The notes under the pieces were generated by a model. That model did not search any database, had not been told where the DNA came from, and saw only the letters and a program-made list of their open reading frames with translations. The position numbers and the translations under genes were made by a program. Shown piece after piece: positions 35,443 through 44,254 of a stretch of 64,000 nt of DNA. Where the stretch lies: the NCBI RefSeq assembly GCF_000786695.1, contig NZ_CP009962.1, positions 2,356,001 through 2,420,000 of the forward strand, written 5' to 3'. Source of the stretch: Collimonas arenae. GTDB lineage: Bacteria > Pseudomonadota > Gammaproteobacteria > Burkholderiales > Burkholderiaceae_D. Positions within the stretch are counted from its first letter, which is position 1; every line of letters starts with the position of its first letter.

Positions 35443-36672
35443 GTGCGACCGATTCAAAAATCGAAAAAACTGGATGATGTCTGTTATGACATCCGTGGCC
35501 CCGTGCTGGAAAAAGCACGGCAGATGGAGGAAGAAGGCCATAAGATCATCAAGCTGAACATTGGCAACCTGGCTGTGTTCGGTTTCGAGCCGCCCGACGA
35601 AATCGTGCAGGACATGATCCGCAACATGGGTAATGCGTCCGGCTATACCGATTCCAAGGGTATGTTTGCACCGCGTAAGTCTGTCATGCATTACTGCCAG
35701 CAAAAGCAGGTCCAAGGCGTCACGATCGATGACATCTATCTGGGTAATGGCGCTTCTGAACTGATCGTCATGAGCATGAACGCCTTGCTCAACACAGGCG
35801 ATGAGGTGCTGGTGCCGGCCCCGGATTATCCTTTGTGGACCGCCGCCGTCAGCCTTTCCGGCGGCACGCCTCGCCATTATGTGTGTGATGAGCAGGCCGG
35901 CTGGTTTCCGGATATCGACGATATCAAGAAGAAAATCAACGCGAACACGCGTGCGATTGTCGTTATCAACCCGAATAATCCGACCGGCGCCTTGTATCCG
36001 GTCGAACTGTTGCAGCAGCTGGTCGATCTGGCGCGCCAGCACCAGCTGATTATCTTTGCCGACGAAATCTACGACAAGGTGCTGTACGACGGCGAAACCC
36101 ACACTTCGCTGGCCTCGCTGGCGGACGATGTGCTGTTCATTACATTTAACGGTTTGTCGAAAAATTACCGTTCTTGCGGTTATCGCGCCGGCTGGATGGT
36201 GGTCTCGGGTGAAAAGAAACACGCCAAAGGCTATATTGAGGGTTTGAACATGCTAGCCTCGATGCGCTTGTGCGCCAATGCACCGGGGCAGTATGCAATC
36301 CAGACTGCGCTGGGTGGCTATCAGAGCATTAACGACCTGGTCGGGCCAGGCGGTCGTCTGACGCGTCAGCGCGATATGGCGTACAAATTGCTGACCGATA
36401 TTCCTGGCGTTACCTGCGTCAAGCCGAAGGCGGCGCTGTATATGTTTCCGCGCCTCGATCCGAAAATGTATCCGATCGCCGACGACCAGGATTTTGCTTA
36501 CGAATTGCTGGCGGAGCAGCGCGTGCTGATCGTGCAGGGCACTGGCTTCAACTGCCCGACGCCGGATCACTTCCGCGTGGTGTTCTTGCCGAACACCGAC
36601 GATCTGGCGGATTCGATGGGACGCATTACCAGTTTCCTGGAGGGGTATCGCCGGCGCCACGGCACAGCCTGA
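35443..36672 (+). CDS. alaA: Glutamate-pyruvate (alanine) aminotransferase AlaA
   Basis: A 409-residue class I PLP aminotransferase. The PLP lysine is Lys240 in NGLSKNYRSCGYRAGW, the PLP-contacting motif INPNNPTGALYP is at about 175-186, and APDYPLW follows the small-domain loop. It makes alanine from pyruvate and glutamate. The start is a GTG at 35443 behind AAGGA, giving the standard AlaA N-terminus RPIQKSKKLDDVCYDIRGPV. It is preceded by an unusually structured leader and followed by hom 111 bp later. Confidence 0.94.
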   Translation: MRPIQKSKKLDDVCYDIRGPVLEKARQMEEEGHKIIKLNIGNLAVFGFEPPDEIVQDMIRNMGNASGYTDSKGMFAPRKSVMHYCQQKQVQGVTIDDIYLGNGASELIVMSMNALLNTGDEVLVPAPDYPLWTAAVSLSGGTPRHYVCDEQAGWFPDIDDIKKKINANTRAIVVINPNNPTGALYPVELLQQLVDLARQHQLIIFADEIYDKVLYDGETHTSLASLADDVLFITFNGLSKNYRSCGYRAGWMVVSGEKKHAKGYIEGLNMLASMRLCANAPGQYAIQTALGGYQSINDLVGPGGRLTRQRDMAYKLLTDIPGVTCVKPKAALYMFPRLDPKMYPIADDQDFAYELLAEQRVLIVQGTGFNCPTPDHFRVVFLPNTDDLADSMGRITSFLEGYRRRHGTA

Positions 36673-36783
36673 TGCGGCGACAGGATAGATAGTAGAAATA
36701 TTTTATTAAACCGCCGGATCGATGCAGCCATCTTTGGCTGCCAGTCCGGTATCAGCAGATTTTTTTCACAGACAGCAGAGATC

Positions 36784-38094
36784 ATGAAATCCATCAAGGT
36801 AGGTTTGCTTGGCATAGGTACGGTCGGTTCCGGTACGTTCAACGTATTGAAGCGCAATCAGCAAGAGATTGCAGCGCGCGCAGGGAGAGCTATCGAGATT
36901 ACCATGGTGGCCGATCTCGATACCGAGCGTGCCAAGCTGCTGACCAATGGTGAAGTCGCCGTGATCAATGACGCCAAGCTGGTGGTCGATAATCCGGAGA
37001 TCGATATCGTCATCGAGCTGATCGGTGGCTACGGTATCGCCAAGGAGCTGGTATTGCGGGCGATCGCCAATGGCAAGCATGTGGTCACGGCTAACAAGGC
37101 GCTGATTGCAACTCACGGCAACGAGATTTTCAAGGCTGCGCAAGAAAAGGGTGTGATCGTCGCCTTTGAAGCGGCGGTCGCCGGCGGCATCCCGATCATC
37201 AAAGCGCTGCGCGAAGGTTTGACCGCGAACAGCATCCAGTGGATCGCCGGCATCATCAACGGCACCACCAATTTCATCCTGTCCGAAATGCGCGACAAGG
37301 GCCTGGACTTTGACGTCGTACTCAAGGAAGCGCAGCGGCTGGGCTATGCCGAAGCTGATCCTACTTTCGATATCGAAGGGGTCGACGCAGCCCATAAATT
37401 GACCATCATGGCTTCGATAGCATTTGGCATCCCGGTGCAGTTTAACAAGGCGCACGTTGAAGGCATCACCAAGCTGCAGGCGACTGATATCCGTTACGCC
37501 GAACAACTCGGCTATCGCATCAAGCTGCTTGGCATCACCAAGCGCACTACCGGCGGTATCGAGCTGCGTGTGCATCCGACACTGATTCCAAGCAAGCGCC
37601 TGATCGCCAATGTCGAAGGCGCGATGAATGCGGTGCTGGTGCGCGGCGATGCCGTCGGAGATACGCTGTATTACGGTAAGGGTGCAGGTTCGGAGCCGAC
37701 GGCCTCGGCAGTGATTGCCGATCTGGTCGACATTACACGCCTGGCGACTGCCGATCCTGAGCATCGCGTACCGCACCTGGCATTCCAGCCGAACGCCATG
37801 GCTGACACGCCGATCCTGCCAATGGCGGAAATCACTACCAGCTACTACCTGCGCATGCATGTCGCTGATCAGCCGGGTGTGTTGGCTGACGTGACGAGGA
37901 TTCTGGCCGATTCGTCGATCTCGATTGATGCCATGCTGCAAAAGGAGCCTGCCGCAAATGAGACCCGTACTGATATCATTATGCTTACGCATCAGACCCA
38001 AGAAAAAAATGTCGAAGCCGCGATCGCCAAGATCGAAGCTTTGACGACTGTGGTCGGTAGCGTAACCAAGATCCGATTGGAAGAATTGGGTTAA
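36784..38094 (+). CDS. hom: Homoserine dehydrogenase
   Basis: A 436-residue enzyme reducing aspartate semialdehyde to homoserine, the branch to threonine and methionine. It has the NAD(P)-binding GLLGIGTVGSGTF, the signature AADPTFDIEG-like segment EADPTFDIEGVDAAHK, and a C-terminal ACT domain beginning near residue 350 (LRMHVADQPGVLADV) for threonine feedback. It is not fused to aspartokinase. In many relatives thrC follows directly; here it does not. Confidence 0.95.
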   Translation: MKSIKVGLLGIGTVGSGTFNVLKRNQQEIAARAGRAIEITMVADLDTERAKLLTNGEVAVINDAKLVVDNPEIDIVIELIGGYGIAKELVLRAIANGKHVVTANKALIATHGNEIFKAAQEKGVIVAFEAAVAGGIPIIKALREGLTANSIQWIAGIINGTTNFILSEMRDKGLDFDVVLKEAQRLGYAEADPTFDIEGVDAAHKLTIMASIAFGIPVQFNKAHVEGITKLQATDIRYAEQLGYRIKLLGITKRTTGGIELRVHPTLIPSKRLIANVEGAMNAVLVRGDAVGDTLYYGKGAGSEPTASAVIADLVDITRLATADPEHRVPHLAFQPNAMADTPILPMAEITTSYYLRMHVADQPGVLADVTRILADSSISIDAMLQKEPAANETRTDIIMLTHQTQEKNVEAAIAKIEALTTVVGSVTKIRLEELG

Positions 38095-38191
38095 GTTGAG
38101 TTGGTCGAACTTATGTGGCGAATGCCAAAACCTGTTCGCCTGCCGGTGACGACTATTCCGGCAGGTAGCGAACGGATTCTAAGGAGAGAGT

Positions 38192-38581
38192 ATGCGTAAG
38201 ATGTTGATGGCCTTTTGCCTGGCGCTGCCTGCGGCGGCGTTTGCCCAGGTTGATCCATGCCTGTCGCAAAGTACCACCGCTGACATGAATACCTGCGCCA
38301 AGACTGCGTTCGATAAGGATGAAAAGACCTTGAACGATACCTATCAGCAACTAATCAAACAAATCACCAAGCCGGACCAGGACGGCGTGCGCTATGGTGA
38401 AGTCAAGAAAAAGCTGATCGAAGCGCAGCGCGCCTGGGTCGGTTTCCGCAAGAAGGATTGCGACGCTGTGTATACCTACAACGAGAGCGGCACGATTCGT
38501 GACCTTGAATTTCTGGGGTGCATGCGCGCCCACACGGAACAGCGCACCAAGGAACTCAAGAATTTCATCGTTGAAAAATAA
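38192..38581 (+). CDS. LprI-like (DUF1311) exported protein
   Basis: A 129-residue secreted protein with a Sec signal peptide to about residue 19 (LPAAAFA). The mature part has the DUF1311/LprI N-terminal pattern: two cysteines early (DPCLSQ...MNTCAKTAF), LNDTYQQL, RAWVGFRKKDC and a last cysteine in LGCM. Four cysteines could form two disulfides. Relatives include the mycobacterial lysozyme inhibitor LprI, but this function is not shown for such short proteins. A good AAGGAGAG site precedes it and a strong terminator follows. Confidence 0.82.
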   Translation: MRKMLMAFCLALPAAAFAQVDPCLSQSTTADMNTCAKTAFDKDEKTLNDTYQQLIKQITKPDQDGVRYGEVKKKLIEAQRAWVGFRKKDCDAVYTYNESGTIRDLEFLGCMRAHTEQRTKELKNFIVEK

Positions 38582-38590
38582 GCCTGTAGC

Positions 38591-38665
38591 TTGGGCTGGC
38601 CTCTCATAGCCCAACTGAGTCATCAAAAAGGCCGTAGCGGATTTTATCTGCTACGGCCTTTTTTT
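38591..38665 (+). terminator. Tandem hairpin terminator after the LprI-like gene
   Basis: A first stem, TTGGGCT/AGCCCAA (38591-38614), is followed by GGCCGTAGC/GCTACGGCC (38630-38638 with 38650-38658) and a T-run. The A-run on the left means the second hairpin could also act on the minus strand. Confidence 0.9.
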
Positions 38666-38844
38666 GTGATTTGATATCTGTCTCAACGAATTAATGCAGC
38701 GAAGTCACAGAAAATTATTGTATTAGCAACAGTGGATGTGTGGGACTGGCGCAAAAGGCCGAGGGAGAAAGTCATCGTGAAATGCGGGCAGGTTGCCCGC
38801 TGCAGAAACCAGGTCTCTGCAGCGTCGAATATAGGGCGCCAGCC

Positions 38845-39753
38845 TTACTCCAGATTTTGTACCTGCTCACGCATCTGATCGATGAGCAGCTTCAATTCCA
38901 TGGACGCATCGGCAAGCTCCTTGATTGCCGCTTTCGAACCAACCGTATTCGCTTCGCGATTGAGTTCCTGCATCATGAAATCCAGACGTTTGCCGACCTG
39001 GCCGCCTTTTTTCAGGATATGACGGGTTTCGTTGAGATGCGCAGCCAGTCGCGACAGTTCTTCCGCGATATCGATGCGGATGCCATACAGCGTGACTTCC
39101 TGCCGAACCCGGTCCAGTGCTTCTTCACGCGACAAACCGGCGTTGGAGGCGTCTTGCTGGGTCAGGCCGAGAGCTTCCTGCATGCGCTCTATGGCTTTTT
39201 GCTGGAACTGCGCCACGACCAGTGGAACCAGCGGCGTAATCCGCTGCACGATGGCGTCCATGGCGTCTATACGGGTGATCAATGTGGCTTGCAGCGCTGC
39301 GCCTTCACGCGCCCGCGAGTCAACGAACGCTTCCAACGTAGCGGCCATGGTGGCCTGGATATCCGCTTGCAACGTATCCTGGCTGATCACCGCTTCTTCG
39401 ATGACGCCAGGCCAGCGTAGCAATTCGTTGACAGTCAGTGGTGCGGCCTCGACGAAGTGCTGGCGCACAGAGTTTTGCAAGTCGGCCAGCGACGCCAGCA
39501 GTTCGGTATTCAAGACTTGCGCTGCGCCGGATGCGGTTTTACGGCCGAAACTTAGCCGGCATTCCACCTTGCCGCGCGCAATACGGCCGATAATGGCTTC
39601 GCGCAGCGCCGGTTCGAGCGAGCGCAAATCGTCGTTGATGCGGAACTGAAGGTCGAGGAAGCGCGAATTGACGCTCTTGATCTCGATGGTAATCGTACCC
39701 GCGGCCGTCTCGCGATTGGTGACGGCATAACCTGTCATGCTGCAGATAGTCAA
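38845..39753 (-). CDS. yicC: YicC family endoribonuclease
   Basis: A 302-residue protein starting MTICSMTGYA, the invariant YicC N-terminus, with EIKSVNSRFLDLQFR and the DUF1732 C-terminus (GRRLDFMMQEL-like, here GKRLDFMMQELNREANTVGSKA). YicC proteins are RNA-cleaving stress factors that promote decay of small RNAs such as RyhB. It is divergent from the Ser/Thr kinase gene with 95 bp between. Confidence 0.93.
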   Translation of the reverse strand: MTICSMTGYAVTNRETAAGTITIEIKSVNSRFLDLQFRINDDLRSLEPALREAIIGRIARGKVECRLSFGRKTASGAAQVLNTELLASLADLQNSVRQHFVEAAPLTVNELLRWPGVIEEAVISQDTLQADIQATMAATLEAFVDSRAREGAALQATLITRIDAMDAIVQRITPLVPLVVAQFQQKAIERMQEALGLTQQDASNAGLSREEALDRVRQEVTLYGIRIDIAEELSRLAAHLNETRHILKKGGQVGKRLDFMMQELNREANTVGSKAAIKELADASMELKLLIDQMREQVQNLE

Positions 39754-39848
39754 AATGCTGTCCTTTGTTTCTGGTTTGCAAGGGTTTTTCTTTACAAGTC
39801 AGCGATTTATCAAGACAATCCTTAGACTAATTAATAGGGTAGGATCGC

Positions 39849-40865
39849 ATGGCCGCGCAAAACAATGCACCATTGCCTGACGGGCTAAAAATTGCTGGAT
39901 ACCGCATTGTAAAGAAGATTGCTTCTGGCGGGTTCAGTATTGTCTATCTGGCATACGATGAAGATGGCAACGCAGTCGCCATCAAGGAATATCTGCCAAG
40001 CTCACTGGCGCTGCGCCAGTGGGGTGAACTGGCGCCGGCAATTTCGCCGGAAAACCTGCCGACTTTCCGAATCGGCTTGAAATGCTTCTTCGAAGAAGGC
40101 CGCGCTTTGGCGCGCATCGCCCATCCGAACGTGGTGAGCGTGATTAATTTCTTCCGCGCCAACGAAACCGTGTATATGGTGATGGCCTACGAATCGGGTC
40201 GTTCTTTGCAGGAGCATATCCTGCGCCGCCGCGATAAAGGCGAAAAGCCGCTGGTCTCGGAAAAATTCATCCGCAAGATGTTCCGTCACGTGATGAACGG
40301 CTTGCGCGAAGTGCATACGCATAAATTGCTGCATCTGGACCTGAAGCCGGCAAATATCTATCTGCGCGCCGACGGCACGCCGATCTTGCTCGATTTTGGC
40401 GCTGCCCGCCAGACGCTGCGTTCAGACTCGCCCAAGCTGTATCCGATGTATACGCCGGGTTTTGCGCCAGCGGAATTGTATGAGCGGAATGGCAATCTCG
40501 GGCCGTGGACCGATATCTATAGCATCGGCGCCTCGATTTTCGCCTGCATGGTGGGCGCACCGCCGCAACCGGTAGACCAGCGCAAGGTCAATGACAAGAT
40601 GGAAGGCCACTTCCGCAAGCTGGAAGGCTTGTATTCGCCGGAACTGATCCAGGTAGTACGCTGGTGTCTGATGATTGATCCGCTGCAGCGGCCGCAAAGC
40701 GTGTTCGCAGTGCAGCGCGCTTTGATGGAGCCGGTGCAGGAAGAGGAAGTCAGCATACGCGATATGGTGACGCGCAAGATTCGCAGCGTCTTCTTCACGC
40801 ACATCCAGTTCCGTCGCAAAGCCGAGAGTAATCCGGATACGACGATCCAGGAAAATACCCAGTAA
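39849..40865 (+). CDS. Hanks-type serine/threonine protein kinase
   Basis: A 338-residue kinase with the glycine loop ASGGFSIVY, VAIKEYLP carrying the ATP-binding lysine, the catalytic loop LHLDLKPANIYL (HLD in place of HRD) and DFGAARQ, followed by TPGFAPAELY as the P+1 loop. The C-terminus is basic and no membrane helix is visible, so it is cytosolic. It is paired with the PP2C phosphatase gene 89 bp downstream, which suggests a reversible phosphorylation module. Targets are unknown. Confidence 0.88.
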   Translation: MAAQNNAPLPDGLKIAGYRIVKKIASGGFSIVYLAYDEDGNAVAIKEYLPSSLALRQWGELAPAISPENLPTFRIGLKCFFEEGRALARIAHPNVVSVINFFRANETVYMVMAYESGRSLQEHILRRRDKGEKPLVSEKFIRKMFRHVMNGLREVHTHKLLHLDLKPANIYLRADGTPILLDFGAARQTLRSDSPKLYPMYTPGFAPAELYERNGNLGPWTDIYSIGASIFACMVGAPPQPVDQRKVNDKMEGHFRKLEGLYSPELIQVVRWCLMIDPLQRPQSVFAVQRALMEPVQEEEVSIRDMVTRKIRSVFFTHIQFRRKAESNPDTTIQENTQ

Positions 40866-40954
40866 CATGCCGGCTGGAAGGCCCGAGCGGCCTTTGGCCG
40901 CTTTTAGCCATACCTTTAGCTGGTTTTTTAGTAAGTACATCACATAGAGAAGTC

Positions 40955-41869
40955 ATGCGATTTTCTGTTTATCAAGAAAGCCATATCGGCGGCCGCAAGG
41001 TCAATCAGGACCGGATGGGCTATAGCTTCACGCGTGACGCCTTGCTACTGTTGCTGACCGACGGCATGGGTGGCCATCTGCACGGCGAAATTGCAGCCAA
41101 TATTGCGATGCAAACCATCGGTTCGCTATTCCAGAAGAATGCCCAGCCGTATATCAAGAAGCCGGAGCGGTTCCTGGAAGATGCTTTCTATGCCGCGCAC
41201 ATGGAAATTCACCGTTACCGCGAAGTCCACAAACTGCCGGAAACCCCGCGCACCACAGTGGTGGCCTGCCTGATTCAGCATAACAGCGCATTCTGGGCGC
41301 ATTGCGGCGACTCGCGCCTGTACTGGATGCGCAACGGTCAGATCCTGGCGCGCACTCGCGACCATTCGCGTATTGAAAGCCTGATTGCCCAGGGTAAGGC
41401 CGATCCTTCGGAGCGTGCTACGCATCCCGACCGCAACAAGTTGTTCAACTGTCTCGGCGCGACCAATATGCCTATCGTCGAGCTGTCGCGGCGCGTCAGC
41501 CTGCAGGCGGGCGACGTCATGCTGCTGTGTTCGGACGGCTTATGGTCGATGCTACCGGATCACGTTCTGGCGCAACGGCTGCAAACCAGCACCATCGTCA
41601 GGGCGGTGCCCGAGCTGGTGAATAATGCGCTAGGGATTGCCGGCAAAACCAGCGATAATATTACTGCTTTGGCAATGGCCTGGGGCAGCGACCCGAACAT
41701 CGATGATCCATCCAGTTCGATCGTTACCCATACGCTGCCGATCGGCAGCCTGACCACAACCATCCAGGCGCCGCGGCTTGGTGCGATTGATGCGCCGGAC
41801 GGCTTCAGCGATGCCGATATCGAGCAGGCGATCGCGGAAATTCGCGGCGCCATTGAAAAAAATATTTAA
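40955..41869 (+). CDS. PP2C-family serine/threonine phosphatase
   Basis: A 304-residue metal-dependent phosphatase. The metal-binding motifs are all present: NQDRMG, LLTDGMGGH, HCGDSRLYW, LLCSDGLW and GKTSDNITAL. The last 60 residues form an extension of unknown role. It probably reverses the action of the kinase encoded immediately upstream. The intervening 89 bp may hold the phosphatase's own promoter. It is followed by rph. Confidence 0.9.
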   Translation: MRFSVYQESHIGGRKVNQDRMGYSFTRDALLLLLTDGMGGHLHGEIAANIAMQTIGSLFQKNAQPYIKKPERFLEDAFYAAHMEIHRYREVHKLPETPRTTVVACLIQHNSAFWAHCGDSRLYWMRNGQILARTRDHSRIESLIAQGKADPSERATHPDRNKLFNCLGATNMPIVELSRRVSLQAGDVMLLCSDGLWSMLPDHVLAQRLQTSTIVRAVPELVNNALGIAGKTSDNITALAMAWGSDPNIDDPSSSIVTHTLPIGSLTTTIQAPRLGAIDAPDGFSDADIEQAIAEIRGAIEKNI

Positions 41870-41941
41870 CTGCCTGAAGACGGGATCATTGCTGGCCTGG
41901 CCAAGCCTGATTACGTCGTTTTGCAAATTTTAAGGATACAC

Positions 41942-42676
41942 ATGTTGCCAATTACCCGTCCTAGCGGACGCGCAGCCGATGCATTACGCGTCGTGCGCCT
42001 GACCCGCAATTACACCAAGCATGCGGAGGGTTCGGTACTGGTCGAATTCGGCGACACCAAGGTTATCTGCACTGCGAGCCTGGAAGAGAAGGTTCCCGGT
42101 TTTTTGAAGGGCAAAGGCCAGGGCTGGCTGACTGCCGAGTACGGCATGTTGCCGCGCTCCACCAATACCCGTATGGACCGCGAAGCGGCGAGAGGCAAGC
42201 AATCCGGACGCACCCAGGAAATCCAGCGTCTGATCGGACGTTCGTTGCGGGCAGCCTTCGATTTGCAGGCTTTCGGCGAACGCACCTTGCATCTGGATTG
42301 CGACGTGATCCAGGCTGACGGCGGTACCCGTACCGCCTCCATCACTGGAGCCATGGTTGCAGCCTATGATGCTTTTGCGCAGTTGTTGGAAAGCAAAGCG
42401 ATCGCGGCAATTCCTCTGAAGCACTTTGTTGCAGCGATTTCGGTCGGCGTCTATCAAGGCACGCCGGTGCTGGATCTGGACTATGTCGAAGATTCCGGTT
42501 GCGATACCGATATGAATGTGGTGATGACAGATACCGGTCACTTCATTGAAGTGCAGGGTACTGCGGAAGGCGTGGCCTTCGACCGTCCTACCCTGAACAG
42601 CTTGCTGGACTTGGCGCAGGGCGGCATTGGCGAACTGATACAGTTGCAGAAGCAGGCCTTGGGCCTGACAGCTTAA
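41942..42676 (+). CDS. rph: Ribonuclease PH
   Basis: A 244-residue phosphorolytic 3' exoribonuclease that trims tRNA precursors. Starting at [10 protein letters not shown] (41942, behind TAAGGA) gives the usual RNase PH N-terminus; the seven earlier codons are unlikely to be used. It has the substrate-binding [15 protein letters not shown], the phosphate-binding [11 protein letters not shown] and the C-terminal VQGTAEG. It lies downstream of the PP2C gene, an arrangement common in betaproteobacteria. Confidence 0.95.
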   Translation: MLPITRPSGRAADALRVVRLTRNYTKHAEGSVLVEFGDTKVICTASLEEKVPGFLKGKGQGWLTAEYGMLPRSTNTRMDREAARGKQSGRTQEIQRLIGRSLRAAFDLQAFGERTLHLDCDVIQADGGTRTASITGAMVAAYDAFAQLLESKAIAAIPLKHFVAAISVGVYQGTPVLDLDYVEDSGCDTDMNVVMTDTGHFIEVQGTAEGVAFDRPTLNSLLDLAQGGIGELIQLQKQALGLTA

Positions 42677-42755
42677 CGTTTCTCGGACAGGTTGGTCGAT
42701 GGGTTGAAACATGGTTTGCAGATAACACGCATCGCTGCGTTGTGTCTGCAAGCTA

Positions 42756-42761
42756 TATAAT
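42756..42761 (+). promoter_or_regulatory. -10 box TATAAT immediately upstream of the TatD gene
   Basis: TATAAT ends 7 nt before the ATG at 42769, with the same following bases TCGC as at dnaB. No ribosome-binding site is visible. A -35 box is not clear. Confidence 0.45.
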
Positions 42762-42768
42762 TCGCCTT

Positions 42769-43563
42769 ATGTATATCGATTCCCACTGCCATATCAATTT
42801 TCCAGAGTTGTCCGCAAGGATGCCGGAAATTCTCGCCAAGATGGCGCAAAACCAAGTGACCCATGCGCTGTGCGTCTCGGTCGACTTGCCGGATTTCCCG
42901 CAAGTGCTGGCGCTGGCCGAGACTTATCCGCATATCTACGCCTCGGTTGGCGTTCATCCCGATTATGAAGATACAACGGAGCCGAGCGTCGACGACCTGA
43001 TCCGTCTTTCCGATCACCCGAAGATCATCGCCATCGGCGAAACCGGCCTCGACTATTACCGTCTGCAGGGCGACCTGGAATGGCAGCGCGAACGCTTTCG
43101 CCGCCATATCCGTGCCTCGCGAGCGACTGGCAAGCCGCTCATCATCCATACCCGCGCCGCGTCGGAGGACACTATCCGAATCATGCAGGAAGAGGGCGCT
43201 GGCACTAATGCCGGCGGCGCTGGTGGCGTCATGCATTGCTTTACCGAATCGCTGGCGGTGGCGGAAGCTGCGATCGCGATGGGCTTCTATATTTCCTTTT
43301 CCGGCATCGTGACCTTCAAGAGCGCCAAGGAATTGCAGGCTGTAGCGTTGGCAGTGCCTCTGACCAGCACACTGATTGAAACCGATTCTCCTTACCTGGC
43401 GCCGGTGCCGCATCGCGGCAAGATGAACGAGCCTGGCTGGGTCATGCATGTCGGTGAGTTCCTGGCCAACTTGAAAGGCGTGCCGGCTGCCCAGGTCGCG
43501 CAGCAAACTACGGAGAATTTTTTCAATTTGTTCAAACTGGCAAAGGATCAAGCGCATGCTTAA
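42769..43563 (+). CDS. TatD-family metal-dependent hydrolase (DNase)
   Basis: A 264-residue TIM-barrel enzyme starting MYIDSHCHINFPEL. The metal ligands His6 and His8 come first, then the Glu in AIGETGLDYYR, His in LIIHTRAA, His in VMHCFTE, and the closing Asp in IETDSPYLAP. It belongs to the YcfH/TatD group of 3'-5' exonucleases and hydrolases. The start at 42769 follows a TATAAT by only 7 nt, suggesting a leaderless mRNA. Its stop overlaps the ankyrin gene by 8 bp. Confidence 0.9.
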   Translation: MYIDSHCHINFPELSARMPEILAKMAQNQVTHALCVSVDLPDFPQVLALAETYPHIYASVGVHPDYEDTTEPSVDDLIRLSDHPKIIAIGETGLDYYRLQGDLEWQRERFRRHIRASRATGKPLIIHTRAASEDTIRIMQEEGAGTNAGGAGGVMHCFTESLAVAEAAIAMGFYISFSGIVTFKSAKELQAVALAVPLTSTLIETDSPYLAPVPHRGKMNEPGWVMHVGEFLANLKGVPAAQVAQQTTENFFNLFKLAKDQAHA

Positions 43564-44242
43564 TATACAAAACCGAATGCATGGTCGTTCATGTTTCTCG
43601 GCAGTCTTGTTGCTCCTGCTGGCGTTCGCATGTATGCCAGCGCTGAGCTGGGCCAAGAATGCCGACGATTTTTTCAAAGCAGTCAAGCTGGATGACGAGC
43701 GCGGCATGAAGGCTTTGCTGGCCGCTGGCGTCAGTCCTAATCTGGTAGAAAAAGAGCGCGGCGAGACCGGCCTGATGCTGGCCCTGCGCGAAGATTCGAA
43801 GAAGGTGTTCACCGTCTTGCTGAATGCGCGCGGCGTCAATCTCGACCTGCGCGCCCGCAACGGCGACACAGCGTTGATGATCGCGTCATATAAAGGTGAT
43901 GTGCCGGCGGTGAAAGCCTTGCTGGACAAGGAAGCCGAACCCAACAACACCGGCTGGACAGCGCTGCACTACGCGGCGTCAATCGGCAACGATGAAATCG
44001 TGCAGATGCTGCTGGATGCTTCAGCCTATATCGATGCCGGCTCACCCAACAATACAACCCCAATCATGATGGCCGCCCGTGCCGGCAAGATCCTGACGGT
44101 CAAGCTGCTGCTCGACAGTGGCGCCGACGTCACCTTGAAGAATGACGTTGGCATGACAGCGATCGATCTGGCCAAAAAATTCGATCACAACGATATTGCC
44201 GACGGTTTGACGCAGCGTTTGCAGAAGGCCGGCAAACTATAA
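43556..44242 (+). CDS. Exported ankyrin-repeat protein
   Basis: A 228-residue protein with a Sec signal peptide (LLLLLAFACMPALSWA, cleavage near residue 33) and about five ankyrin repeats, for example GDTALMIASYKGDVPAVKALL and GWTALHYAASIGNDEIVQMLL. It ends soon after the last repeat. Start alternatives are 43556 (overlapping the TatD gene by 8 bp) and the second Met at 43577. Its partner is unknown. Similar periplasmic ankyrin proteins elsewhere accompany catalases or other enzymes, but none is next to it here. Confidence 0.85.
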   Translation: MLNIQNRMHGRSCFSAVLLLLLAFACMPALSWAKNADDFFKAVKLDDERGMKALLAAGVSPNLVEKERGETGLMLALREDSKKVFTVLLNARGVNLDLRARNGDTALMIASYKGDVPAVKALLDKEAEPNNTGWTALHYAASIGNDEIVQMLLDASAYIDAGSPNNTTPIMMAARAGKILTVKLLLDSGADVTLKNDVGMTAIDLAKKFDHNDIADGLTQRLQKAGKL

Positions 44243-44254
44243 GCCAGCCGCAGG

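Noticed and set aside
36766..38001. A 411-codon open frame antisense to hom
   Set aside because: A shadow of the hom codon pattern; no motif, no plausible ribosome site.
42673..43950. A 425-codon minus-strand frame opposite the TatD gene
   Set aside because: It spans parts of two real plus-strand genes and has a shadow-like composition (Arg/Ser-rich, no domain).
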